Shown piece by piece: positions 1-6,974 of a stretch of DNA of 22,692 nucleotides. This DNA is from Oscillospiraceae bacterium. Its GTDB lineage: Bacteria > Bacillota > Clostridia > Oscillospirales > Oscillospiraceae. The DNA is taken from NCBI GenBank assembly GCA_029067025.1, contig JAIEFH010000102.1, positions 1 to 22,692 of the forward strand, read 5' to 3'. Under the pieces are notes generated by a model. It saw only the letters and a list, made by a program, of their open reading frames with translations. It did not search any database and was not told the origin of the DNA. A program made the position numbers and the translations under genes. Every line of letters begins with the position of its first letter. Positions within the stretch are counted from its first letter, which is position 1.

Positions 1-255
1 GTGTTCCTCATCGTCGCCGCCCTGGCCGCCCTGGACTTTGAGCGGGCCTTCGTCATATTCCACGCCCTGTTCTTCCCCGGCAAGGACAACTGGCTGTTTG
101 ACCCCACCCAGGATCAGATCATCAACATCCTGCCCGAGGCGTTTTTCCGCGACTGCGCCATCCTGATCCTGGCCATTCTGGTGCTGGGCTGCGCCGCCCT
201 CATCATATTTGACCTCCGCCACACAAAATTAAAAAAATTTAGAACGAACGTTTGA
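1..255 (+). CDS. DUF1461 / TIGR01906-type integral membrane protein, C-terminal fragment
   Basis: The reading frame is open from the first base of the window, so this is the 3' end of a longer gene; the GTG at position 1 is probably internal. The 84 visible residues contain the pattern FHALFFPGKDNWLFDP followed by INILPEAFF. That combination of a His/Phe loop, a Trp-Phe-Asp-Pro segment and a Pro-Glu-x-Phe-Phe turn is what I recall of the DUF1461 (TIGR01906) membrane family. Two hydrophobic stretches are visible, roughly residues 2-10 and 51-70, followed by a basic tail (LRHTKLKKFR), consistent with a membrane protein ending in the cytoplasm. The function of the family is not known to me. The lexA promoter region starts inside the last codons of this gene. 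The family call rests on motif memory only. Confidence 0.7.
   Translation: MFLIVAALAALDFERAFVIFHALFFPGKDNWLFDPTQDQIINILPEAFFRDCAILILAILVLGCAALIIFDLRHTKLKKFRTNV
241..254 (+). promoter_or_regulatory. LexA-binding site (SOS box) overlapping the lexA promoter
   Basis: AGAACGAACGTTTG matches the Gram-positive LexA consensus CGAACRNRYGTTYC at 12 of 14 positions. It overlaps the -35 hexamer of the lexA promoter, where a repressor would block RNA polymerase. This is the expected architecture for LexA autoregulation. Confidence 0.65.
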
Positions 256-280
256 CATTTCGAACGCTCTGTGTTATAAT
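252..280 (+). promoter_or_regulatory. Sigma-A promoter of lexA
   Basis: TTGACA at 252-257 and TATAAT at 275-280 are separated by exactly 17 bases, a full match to the housekeeping promoter consensus. The predicted start near 287 leaves a leader of about 92 bases before lexA. Confidence 0.85.
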
Positions 281-378
281 GCTGACATGAGCTAATATGC
301 GCCTGTCACAGACCGCAAGGCACAGCCGAAAACGTTCAGCGTCCCCGTGGCGGGACGACTTTGGAAGGAGCTTGCGCC

Positions 379-981
379 ATGGCTAAATTGACCCCAAAAC
401 AGCAGCAGATCTACGACTATATCCTGGCCTTTGCCGACGAGCACGGCTATCCCCCCTCGGTGCGGGAGATCGCCGAGGCCGTGGGGCTGAAGTCCCCCGC
501 CACCGTCCACTTCCACCTGAAGGGCCTGCGGGAGGCGGGCTGTATCTCCCAGGCCGAGGGCAAGACCCGGGCTATCACCATCACCGACCCTGCCCACGGC
601 CGCAAGGATCAGGTGCCCCTGGTGGGCTATGTGGCGGCTGGCTCCCCCATCCTGGCCCAGGAGAACATTGAGGAGTACCTTACCTTTGACACCGGCGGCC
701 TCACCGGGGAACACTTCGCCCTGAAGGTCCGGGGCGAGTCCATGATTGAGGCGGGCATACTTCCCGGCGACCTGGTGGTGATCCACCAGCAGCCTCTGGC
801 CCGCAACGGCGACATCGTGGTGGCCCTGTTCGAGGACGAGGCCACCGTCAAGACCTTCCGCCGGGAGAGCGACGGCCACATCTGGCTCTATCCCGAGAAC
901 TCCAGTCCGGAGTACCAGCCCATCGACGGCGAGGGCTGCTCCATCCTGGGCCGTGTGGTGGCGGTCATCCGCCGCTATTGA
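379..981 (+). CDS. lexA: LexA repressor, SOS regulon autoprotease
   Basis: This 200-residue protein is the SOS transcriptional repressor; it binds SOS boxes as a dimer and cleaves itself when RecA filaments form. Residues 1-65 form the winged-helix DNA-binding domain (LTPKQQQIYDYI, then PPSVREIAEAVGLKS). The C-terminal S24 protease domain shows the Ala87-Gly88 cleavage bond in YVAAGSP, the catalytic Ser121 in RGESMIEAGILPGD and the catalytic Lys158 in DEATVKTF. Length is normal for the family. The ATG at 379 is chosen because it has a GGAAGGAG ribosome binding site at 363-370 with 8 bases of spacing, and because MAKLTPKQQ is a typical LexA start; an in-frame TTG at 361 lies before that site. 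A LexA-like box overlaps its own promoter, so autoregulation is likely. The gene stands alone. Confidence 0.97.
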   Translation: MAKLTPKQQQIYDYILAFADEHGYPPSVREIAEAVGLKSPATVHFHLKGLREAGCISQAEGKTRAITITDPAHGRKDQVPLVGYVAAGSPILAQENIEEYLTFDTGGLTGEHFALKVRGESMIEAGILPGDLVVIHQQPLARNGDIVVALFEDEATVKTFRRESDGHIWLYPENSSPEYQPIDGEGCSILGRVVAVIRRY

Positions 982-1013
982 CGCACTCCTCATATGTTAT
1001 ATGTTACCGTCAG

Positions 1014-1044
1014 GCGCCCCCGCTTCCCATGGAAACGGGGGCGC
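1014..1044. other. GC-rich inverted repeat downstream of lexA
   Basis: GCGCCCCCG (1014-1022) pairs perfectly with CGGGGGCGC (1036-1044). There is no T tract on either side, so it is not a classical intrinsic terminator. It may stabilise the lexA transcript end or act as a weak or factor-assisted terminator. Confidence 0.4.
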
Positions 1045-1082
1045 AAGCGCGTTGAGAAGAAAGGCCGAATCACAAAAAAGGG

Positions 1083-1111
1083 TTGCAACCCGAGCGGTTA
1101 TAAGGTAAAAT
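1083..1111 (+). promoter_or_regulatory. Sigma-A promoter of malQ
   Basis: TTGCAA (1083-1088) and TAAAAT (1106-1111) are 17 bases apart. The start predicted near 1118 gives a leader of about 112 bases. Within it, GATGGGCGT (1128-1136) can pair with ACGCCCGTC (1182-1190, one G-T wobble), enclosing a GC-rich inner region. No T tract follows the stem. Confidence 0.6.
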
Positions 1112-1229
1112 ATTCAATTGAAAAAGGGATGGGCGTCCGTGGCCGTCAGAGGCGTTGTCCGGCCGAGCTGGGCCGTGTTCCACGCCCGTCCGATTGACCA
1201 AACTCCATTGAGAAAGGGGATTTCACAAC

Positions 1230-2729
1230 GTGAGAACAGCGGGAATTCTGATGCCTATCTCCTCTCTGCCCTCTCCTTATGGTATCGGCACGCTGGGCGC
1301 GGCCGCCCGGGAATTCGCGGACTTTCTGGCGGCGGCGGGGCAGACCTATTGGCAGGTTCTGCCCATCTGTCCCACCAGTTACGGCGACTCTCCCTACCAG
1401 TCCTTCTCCTCCTTTGCCGGCAACCCCTATTTTATCGACCTGGACGATCTGGCGGCGGACGGGCTGCTGGAGCCGGACGAATACCAGGACCTGAACTGGG
1501 GCGACAACCCGGAGAGCGTGGATTATGGCCTGATGTACATCACCCGGTACCCGGTGCTGAAAAAGGCGGCCCGCCGTTTGCTGGCCAATCCGCCCCGCGA
1601 GTACAAAATGTTCTGCAAGACCTCTACCTGGCTGGACGATTACGCCCTGTTCATGGCCTTGAAAGACAAGCACGGCGGCGCGTCCTGGTTCACCTGGGAG
1701 CAGGGCATCCGGCTGCGCCGCAAGTCCGCCCTGGCCGCCGCTAAGAAAGAGCTGGCGGACGAGGTTGACTTCTGGAAAGCGGTTCAGTTCCTGTTCATCC
1801 GCCAGTGGAACGCCTTTAAAGCCTATGCCAACGGGCTGGGAATCTCCATCATCGGCGACGTACCCATCTACGTATCCGGGGACAGCGCTGACGTCTGGGC
1901 CAACCCCGATCAGTTCCAACTGGACGAGAACGGCCTGCCCACCGAGGTGGCGGGCTGTCCCCCCGATGGCTTCTCCGCCGACGGCCAGTTGTGGGGCAAT
2001 CCGCTGTTCAACTGGGATCGGATGAAGCAGGACGGCTACCAGTGGTGGCTGCGGCGGATCGCGTTCCAATTCCAGCTCTACGATACCCTGCGCATCGACC
2101 ACTTCCGGGGCTTTGACGCCTACTACGCCATCCCCTATGGGGACACCACCGCCAAAAACGGCCGCTGGCGTCCCGGTCCCGGCCTGGATTTCTTCAAGGC
2201 GGTCAACGCGCGGCTGGGTGAGCAGGACATCATCGCTGAGGATCTGGGCTTCCTCACCGACTCGGTGCGCGAGCTGCTGCGGGACACCGGCTATCCCGGC
2301 ATGAAGGTTCTGGAGTTTGCCTTCGACAGCCGGGACACCGGCAGCGATTATCTGCCCCACTGCTATCCCACCCACTGCGTGGCGTATACCGGCACCCATG
2401 ACAACGACACCATCCTGGGCTGGATGGCCACCGCCCCCAAAAAGGACGTGTCCTTCGCCAAGGCGTACCTCCGTCTATCCAGCCGGGAGGGCTACCACTG
2501 GGGCATGATGCGCGGCGCCTGGGCGTCTCCCGCCGATCTGGCGATCATGCAGGCCCAGGATCTGCTGGGCCTGGGCGCCGAGGCCCGGATGAACATCCCC
2601 TCCACCCTGGGCGAGAACTGGAAATGGCGGGCGCTGCCCGGCGTATTTACCCCCCAGCTGGCTAACCGCCTGCACCGGGAGATGCAGGTCTACCAGCGTC
2701 TGCCCAAGAAAGCGGTCACAACCAAATGA
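1230..2729 (+). CDS. malQ: 4-alpha-glucanotransferase (amylomaltase, GH77)
   Basis: MalQ is a cytoplasmic disproportionating enzyme that transfers alpha-1,4-glucan segments between maltodextrins and releases glucose. The 499-residue length is normal for bacterial GH77. The start (MRTAGILMPISSLPSPYGIG) is typical of the family. Catalytic residues are visible: nucleophile Asp290 in LRIDHFRGF, acid/base Glu337 in IIAEDLG and the third carboxylate Asp391 in GTHDND, with spacing close to the Thermus enzyme (293/340/395). The GTG at 1230 is preceded by AAAGGGGA at 1213-1220 with 9 bases of spacing. It faces a UgpC/MsmK-type sugar ABC ATPase and shares a terminator with it, which fits joint use of maltodextrins. 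No other maltose genes are in the window. Confidence 0.96.
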   Translation: MRTAGILMPISSLPSPYGIGTLGAAAREFADFLAAAGQTYWQVLPICPTSYGDSPYQSFSSFAGNPYFIDLDDLAADGLLEPDEYQDLNWGDNPESVDYGLMYITRYPVLKKAARRLLANPPREYKMFCKTSTWLDDYALFMALKDKHGGASWFTWEQGIRLRRKSALAAAKKELADEVDFWKAVQFLFIRQWNAFKAYANGLGISIIGDVPIYVSGDSADVWANPDQFQLDENGLPTEVAGCPPDGFSADGQLWGNPLFNWDRMKQDGYQWWLRRIAFQFQLYDTLRIDHFRGFDAYYAIPYGDTTAKNGRWRPGPGLDFFKAVNARLGEQDIIAEDLGFLTDSVRELLRDTGYPGMKVLEFAFDSRDTGSDYLPHCYPTHCVAYTGTHDNDTILGWMATAPKKDVSFAKAYLRLSSREGYHWGMMRGAWASPADLAIMQAQDLLGLGAEARMNIPSTLGENWKWRALPGVFTPQLANRLHREMQVYQRLPKKAVTTK

Positions 2730-2730
2730 A

Positions 2731-2765
2731 AAGAGCGGCACGCCTGAGGCGTGCCGCTCTTTTTT
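2731..2765. terminator. Bidirectional intrinsic terminator between malQ and the ABC ATPase
   Basis: A perfect 14-bp stem (2731-2744 with 2748-2761) has a three-base loop and a T run ending at 2765 on the plus strand. On the minus strand it lies 20 bases past the ATPase stop codon and is followed by a shorter T run, so it can end both convergent genes. Confidence 0.9.
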
Positions 2766-2780
2766 CTGTGCTGTTTTGGA

Positions 2781-3971
2781 TTAGAACTCCACGTTCTTGC
2801 CGTCCTTGTCGAAGACGTGGCACACGTTGCCGCTGAAGGTCAGGTTCAGCTTGTCGCCGGAGTGGTAGGAGTCGATGCGCTCGCCGTCGGCGTCCATGGT
2901 GGGAACGATCACCACCACGTCCTTGCCGTTGGCATTGGCGTGGAAGTGGACCTCGCTGCCCATCAGCTCGGACACCTCGATGGTGGCGGACAGGGTGTTG
3001 GCCGGATCCTTGGACAGCACCATGTGGCTGGGACGGACGCCCAGGGTGATGTCCTGCGCGGCCACCTTCTTGGCGGACAGGTTCTTCTGCTTCTCCTCGG
3101 ACAGAACCACCTTGCAGCCGCCCACGGACACGGCGTACTTGCCGCCCTCGTTAACCAGCTTGGCGTCGAAGAAGTTCATCTGGGGCATGCCGATGAAGCC
3201 GGCCACGAACAGGTTGGCGGGATGGTCGAACACCTCCTGGGGGGTGCCGATCTGCTGGATGAAGCCGTCCTTCATGATGACGATGCGATCGCCCAGGGTC
3301 ATGGCCTCGGTCTGGTCATGGGTGACGTACATGAAGGTGGTGTTGATCTTCTGGCGGAGCTTGATGATCTCGGCGCGCATCTGGTTACGGAGCTTGGCGT
3401 CCAGGTTGGACAGCGGCTCGTCCATCAGCAGCACCTTGGGCTCACGGACGATGGCGCGGCCAATGGCCACACGCTGGCGCTGGCCGCCGGACAGGGCCTT
3501 GGGCTTACGCTCCAGATACTGGGTGATGTCCAGGGTCTCAGCCGCCTCGCGCACGGCCTTGTCGATCTGATCCTTGGGCATCTTGCGGAGCTTCAGGGGG
3601 AATGCCATGTTCTCATACACGGTCATGTGGGGGTACAGAGCGTAGCTTTGGAACACCATGGCGATGTCGCGATCCTTGGGGGCGACGTCGTTCATCAGCT
3701 TGCCGTCGATGTACAGCTCGCCGCCGGAAATCTCCTCCAGGCCGGCCACCATACGCAGAGTGGTGGACTTGCCGCAACCGGAGGGGCCGACCAGCACGAT
3801 GAACTCCTTGTCCGCGATCTCCAGATTGAACTTCTGGACGGCGATGACGCCCTCGTCGGTAACCTGCAGGTTGGTCTTCTTCTCGGGCTCACCCTTCTTT
3901 TTCTTCGCCTTCTTCTGGTCGCCGCTGTGGGGATAGATCTTCATGATGTTCTTCAGGGACAAACCGGCCAT
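2781..3971 (-). CDS. ugpC: Sugar ABC transporter ATP-binding protein, UgpC/MsmK/MalK type
   Basis: This 396-residue protein would power uptake of sugars (or glycerol-3-phosphate) through CUT1-type ABC permeases at the inner face of the membrane. Motifs: Walker A GPSGCGKST (62-70), Q-loop Gln108, signature LSGGQRQ (160-166), Walker B LLMDEP (181-186), and the switch His218 in THDQTEA. The C-terminal part (after about 235) is the regulatory OB-fold region of this subfamily. An unusual Lys-rich insert of about 25-30 residues (roughly 16-40) separates the first strand from the rest of the nucleotide-binding domain. The start at 3971 is chosen because MAGLSLKNI is the expected N-terminus, but no good ribosome binding site precedes it; in-frame alternatives are GTG 4061, ATG 4028 and ATG 4016. 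Binding protein and permeases are not nearby, so it may serve several transporters. Confidence 0.93.
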   Translation of the reverse strand: MAGLSLKNIMKIYPHSGDQKKAKKKKGEPEKKTNLQVTDEGVIAVQKFNLEIADKEFIVLVGPSGCGKSTTLRMVAGLEEISGGELYIDGKLMNDVAPKDRDIAMVFQSYALYPHMTVYENMAFPLKLRKMPKDQIDKAVREAAETLDITQYLERKPKALSGGQRQRVAIGRAIVREPKVLLMDEPLSNLDAKLRNQMRAEIIKLRQKINTTFMYVTHDQTEAMTLGDRIVIMKDGFIQQIGTPQEVFDHPANLFVAGFIGMPQMNFFDAKLVNEGGKYAVSVGGCKVVLSEEKQKNLSAKKVAAQDITLGVRPSHMVLSKDPANTLSATIEVSELMGSEVHFHANANGKDVVVIVPTMDADGERIDSYHSGDKLNLTFSGNVCHVFDKDGKNVEF

Positions 3972-4015
3972 AAGTACCCGACTTTGATGGAGCGGCCTCC
4001 GCCATCTCCACCTCA

Positions 4016-4138
4016 TTCCCGGACGCATATGTTCCGGGAACTTTGCGACAGGTCTCCACACTGCCGCACCGCAAGTCGCAGCGGTGTTTTTTCCTCCTTT
4101 TTTCAGTACCGCGGACTATTTTAAATGGAGTAGTCCGC
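4016..4138 (-). other. Structured leader of the sugar ABC ATPase gene
   Basis: Between promoter and start codon lie several inverted repeats: TTCCCGGA (4016-4023) with TCCGGGAA (4033-4040); GCGGACTA (4111-4118) with TAGTCCGC (4131-4138); and a CACCGC/GCGGTG pair near 4064-4084. On the minus strand a perfect AAGGAGG Shine-Dalgarno core lies at 4093-4099 but has no start codon at normal spacing. The leader is about 260 bases long. No known riboswitch class was recognised. Confidence 0.5.
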
Positions 4139-4201
4139 AGCCCGTCAATTTAGTGCGCCCGCAGGCGCTGGTATGGAAAAGCGGCTCATAAGCTCCGCCG
4201 G

Positions 4202-4217
4202 ATCCATCATGATGGAT
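4202..4217. promoter_or_regulatory. 16-bp perfect palindrome just downstream of the ABC ATPase promoter
   Basis: ATCCATCATGATGGAT is a perfect palindrome located about 22 bases downstream (minus strand) of the -10 element of the ATPase promoter. The position suits an operator for a dimeric repressor, but the regulator is unknown. Confidence 0.4.
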
Positions 4218-4238
4218 GAACGCTATGGCACTGGTAAA

Positions 4239-4268
4239 AATATAGCATGGTCAGGGCGGAATTGTCAA
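4239..4268 (-). promoter_or_regulatory. Promoter of the sugar ABC ATPase gene
   Basis: Read on the minus strand, TTGACA (4268-4263) and TATATT (4244-4239) are separated by 18 bases. The predicted start near 4232 gives a leader of about 260 bases. Confidence 0.65.
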
Positions 4269-4394
4269 GGGAAAATGAGCCGGAATTCTATCATTTTTAT
4301 TGGCTGCCGCTCATATTTTCCCAGTATGGCGCCCTGTCCTCCCCGGCTGGCAGATCCGCCACAAATTTTCACCTGAAATATGTCGCTTTATGGC

Positions 4395-4423
4395 TTGACG
4401 CAGGGGATGGGAAACGATATAAT
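4395..4423 (+). promoter_or_regulatory. Promoter of the [FeFe] hydrogenase-like gene
   Basis: TTGACG (4395-4400) and TATAAT (4418-4423) are 17 bases apart. The promoter is divergent from the ABC ATPase promoter, with about 125 bases between the two -35 elements. The stretch 4269-4394 shows nothing else that I recognise. Confidence 0.75.
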
Positions 4424-4491
4424 TCAATGGTCGGTTCGATAATTTTTTAACAAATCATACTACTTTTCTAGTTTTTGGAGGAGGAGCTGCC

Positions 4492-5982
4492 ATGCGTCAT
4501 TACGAAACTACCGTCCAGGAGCTGAAGGACAAGGTACTTACCGCCGTGGCCCGGCTGGCCTGGAACGACAAGCTCCAGGGCAACGACCTGCTGAACATCC
4601 CGGAGGAGATCGTCCCCGGCCCCGAGGCCCAGATGCGCTGCTGCATCTACAAGGAGCGGGCCGTGGTCACCAGCCGGGTGAAGATGGCCATGGGCGGCGA
4701 CCGGGCCAACCCCTCTCTGGTAGAAGTCATGCCCATCGCCTGCGACGAGTGCCCCGTCACCGAGATCAGCGTGGGTCCGTCCTGCCGGGGCTGTATCGCC
4801 CACCGCTGTATGGAGGCCTGCCCCAAGGGGGCCATCCGCATTGAAAACCACCGCTCCGTCATCGACCACTCCAAGTGCGTGCTGTGCGGCAAGTGCATCC
4901 AGGCCTGCCCCTACAGCGCCATCACCAAGAATGTGCGCCCCTGTGAGCGCGCCTGCCCGGTCAAGGCCATCTCCATGGGCGAGGACCGCAAGGCCAGCAT
5001 CGACGCCACCAAGTGCATCTCCTGCGGTGAGTGCGTCATCCAGTGTCCCTTCGGCGCCATTATGGACAAGTCCTACATCGTGGACGTGATCCAGATGCTG
5101 ATGGGCGCGGACAAGTGGGGCCTGCACGTATACGCCATTCTGGCACCCGCTTTCGTGGGACAGTTTGGCTGCACCCCCGGCCAGATGGTATCCGCCCTGA
5201 AGGAGATGGGCTTCTACGACGTGGGGGAGGTGGCGCTGGGCGCCGACCTGACCGCCAAGGCGGAGGCCGCCGAGTTTGACGAGCGGGGCGGCGAGCCCAT
5301 GACCTCCTCCTGCTGCCCTGCCTTCGTGGCATACGTGGAGCGGCATATGCCCGACATGGTGCCCAAGGTTTCCACCACCCCCTCCCCCATGGTCATGCTG
5401 GGCCGGTACATCAAGGATCGTGATCCCCTGGCCAGGGTGGTATTCATTGGCCCGTGCGTGGCCAAGAAGCGGGAGTTCCATCTGGGCCGCACCCGTTCCT
5501 CCGTGGATCTGGTGCTCACCTTTGAGGAGCTGTACGCCATGCTGGCCGCCAAGGACATTGACGTAACCCAAATGCCCGAGGCGCCCCTGGATCATGCCAG
5601 CGGCTTTGGCCGCAGCTTTGCCGCCAGCGGCGGCGTGGCGGCGGCTGTGGGCCAGGCGCTGAAGGAGATGGGCAGTTCCGTGGAGGCCAAGACCCTGCCC
5701 TGCTCCGGCATTGAGGAATGCAAGATGGCCCTGCTGAAGATGTCCAAGGGCGTGCTGCCTGAGAACTTCATCGAGGGCATGGCCTGCCAGGGCGGCTGCG
5801 TCCAAGGCCCCGCCGTCATCATGCGCAGCCCCAAGAACAAGGTCGAGGTGGCCAAGCACGCCAAGCAGGCGGGAGAGCGCACCATCAATGACGCCGTCAA
5901 CAACGCCGGAGGCTCGGCGGAGCCGGCCAGCAGCGAAACGAAGCCCGGCGGAGCCGTAGAGAAGAACCGGATCAAAGAGTAA
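4492..5982 (+). CDS. Monomeric [FeFe] hydrogenase-like protein, group B type
   Basis: This 496-residue iron-sulfur protein carries the H-cluster domain of [FeFe] hydrogenases, which interconvert protons and H2 with ferredoxin-like electron carriers. The N-terminal half holds ferredoxin-like cysteine sets: C98/C101/C106/C110, C129/C132/C135/C139, C151/C155 and C175/C178/C181/C185, enough for about three to four [4Fe-4S] clusters, plus C84/C87. H-cluster motifs are L1 TSSCCPAF (C274, C275), L2 GPCVAKK (C322) and L3 GMACQGGCVQGP (C432, C436). L2 begins with GPC rather than the MPC of group A, and L3 ends GGCxxGP; I associate this with group B (TIGR04105). The Cys that relays protons in group A (C274 here) is kept. 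The C-terminal 25 residues are a low-complexity tail. The start has a strong GGAGGAGG site. No maturases (HydE/F/G) are in the window. Confidence 0.88.
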   Translation: MRHYETTVQELKDKVLTAVARLAWNDKLQGNDLLNIPEEIVPGPEAQMRCCIYKERAVVTSRVKMAMGGDRANPSLVEVMPIACDECPVTEISVGPSCRGCIAHRCMEACPKGAIRIENHRSVIDHSKCVLCGKCIQACPYSAITKNVRPCERACPVKAISMGEDRKASIDATKCISCGECVIQCPFGAIMDKSYIVDVIQMLMGADKWGLHVYAILAPAFVGQFGCTPGQMVSALKEMGFYDVGEVALGADLTAKAEAAEFDERGGEPMTSSCCPAFVAYVERHMPDMVPKVSTTPSPMVMLGRYIKDRDPLARVVFIGPCVAKKREFHLGRTRSSVDLVLTFEELYAMLAAKDIDVTQMPEAPLDHASGFGRSFAASGGVAAAVGQALKEMGSSVEAKTLPCSGIEECKMALLKMSKGVLPENFIEGMACQGGCVQGPAVIMRSPKNKVEVAKHAKQAGERTINDAVNNAGGSAEPASSETKPGGAVEKNRIKE

Positions 5983-5988
5983 CATATG

Positions 5989-6023
5989 AAAAAAGGCCGT
6001 CCGGTTAACCGGACGGCCTTTTT
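5989..6023. terminator. Bidirectional intrinsic terminator between hydrogenase and traX-like gene
   Basis: A perfect palindrome with a GC-rich core (GGCCGTCCGG at 5995-6004 and its complement at 6009-6018) is flanked by six A on the left and five T on the right. This makes a functional terminator on both strands for the two convergent genes. Confidence 0.9.
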
Positions 6024-6031
6024 ATATGGAA

Positions 6032-6793
6032 TCAGCACATAGCTTGAATGAGGCCAATGACAAAGAGGTGCAATGGATAATATATGTAGAATAACCACTT
6101 CATCAATGGATTGTTTTTCGGACTGTTCCCCCTTTTCCCATTATACTTCATCAGTATTGGCACCGAAAGAACAACCGCCATTTGAAGGATCCCATAAATC
6201 CTGTCTATCGCAAAGAAGTATACAGCCGCATATATCGCCACATAAAAGACCATCCACAGCACTTGTGATTTGAATTTTCCCCGGTTTGTTCCGAACGCCA
6301 AAACACACAAGCTTGCGACACAGCTCCAATCGCTTGGGAAACTGATGACACAAATCAAGATAATCAGAGCTGCTTTTATGGCCCCGTTGCTTATTTTGCG
6401 GCTGTCTGCCACCCTCAGCATGACCAGTCCCCACGCGAGGGACCACATCACACTGGTTTGGTTTAAGGCGCTGCCATAGTAGAACGGGATAAAGGAGCGC
6501 CAATCCACAAAATCCATCGACGCGAATACATAGGCAAAGTGTGAAATGGCCGCAAAGGCAAACAGCCTTTTGGTGTATCGATTGATGTCCCTTGTATAAT
6601 AATAGCCCTCCGCGATGAAATAGCACATAATTGGACAGGTTATCCTTCCCAAAATGTGCATCATAATTGGCAGGGGTTCCTTTGGATACCCGGGGAAAAT
6701 CATCCACGCGATATGGTCGATGGTCATCGCGATGATCGCAATCAGCTTTATGCGGTTTGCACTCAGCGTTTTCCTGTCTTTCAAGCCCAACAC
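6032..6793 (-). CDS. TraX family membrane protein
   Basis: A 253-residue polytopic membrane protein with about seven to eight hydrophobic segments. The N-terminal pattern LSANRIKLIAIIAMTIDHIAW, then LGRITCPIMCYFIAEGYYYT, and the C-terminal FYIYYPLHLFVIGLI are typical of the TraX family (PF05857). The founding member acetylates F-pilin, but chromosomal copies in Firmicutes are of unknown function, so no acetyltransferase role is claimed. The start is GTG at 6793, directly after GGGGCTGAG; the predicted leader is only about 15 bases. One 60-base line (6121-6180) counts to 47% GC, clearly below 65% for a line in leuS (9061-9120), so it may have been acquired by transfer. It is a single-gene unit between two terminated or divergent neighbours. 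Confidence 0.85.
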   Translation of the reverse strand: MLGLKDRKTLSANRIKLIAIIAMTIDHIAWMIFPGYPKEPLPIMMHILGRITCPIMCYFIAEGYYYTRDINRYTKRLFAFAAISHFAYVFASMDFVDWRSFIPFYYGSALNQTSVMWSLAWGLVMLRVADSRKISNGAIKAALIILICVISFPSDWSCVASLCVLAFGTNRGKFKSQVLWMVFYVAIYAAVYFFAIDRIYGILQMAVVLSVPILMKYNGKRGNSPKNNPLMKWLFYIYYPLHLFVIGLIQAMC

Positions 6794-6814
6794 CTCAGCC
6801 CCATTTTTATCCCA

Positions 6815-6843
6815 ATCATATCATTGCCGGCCTTGAGCGTCAA
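6815..6843 (-). promoter_or_regulatory. Promoter of the traX-like gene
   Basis: On the minus strand, TTGACG (6843-6838) and TATGAT (6820-6815) are 17 bases apart. The transcript would start about 15 bases upstream of the GTG start codon. Confidence 0.7.
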
Positions 6844-6911
6844 GCGGCGGCAGATGGGGACGCCAAAAATTACAGCTATCTTAGCGCAAGCGAGACTTTT
6901 TGGGCAAACCC

Positions 6912-6940
6912 TTGCAATCCTCCCAATTTTCCTATATAAT
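6912..6940 (+). promoter_or_regulatory. Promoter of leuS
   Basis: TTGCAA (6912-6917) and TATAAT (6935-6940) are 17 bases apart. The leader is short (about 28-34 bases), so no T-box element fits between this promoter and leuS, and none was seen. Confidence 0.75.
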
Positions 6941-6974
6941 GTTTTGACTTGAAAAAATCACCCAAGGGAGTGTT

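Noticed and set aside
1014..1044. Intrinsic terminator of lexA
   Set aside because: The stem is perfect but no T tract follows on either strand, so it is listed only as an inverted repeat.
994..1197. 67-codon ORF between lexA and malQ
   Set aside because: It spans the GC hairpin and the malQ promoter, has Arg/Lys-rich low-complexity sequence and no ribosome binding site.
3889..4074. 61-codon leader ORF overlapping the sugar ATPase start
   Set aside because: It starts with TTG 18 bases from the only good ribosome binding site and overlaps the real gene by about 80 bases; kept only as a remark in a finding.
2751..4124. 457-codon plus-strand frame opposite the sugar ABC ATPase
   Set aside because: Antisense shadow with repetitive Leu/His/Gly composition; it begins inside the shared terminator.
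6912..6974. T-box leader before leuS
   Set aside because: The transcript leader is only about 30 bases and contains no specifier stem or T-box sequence.
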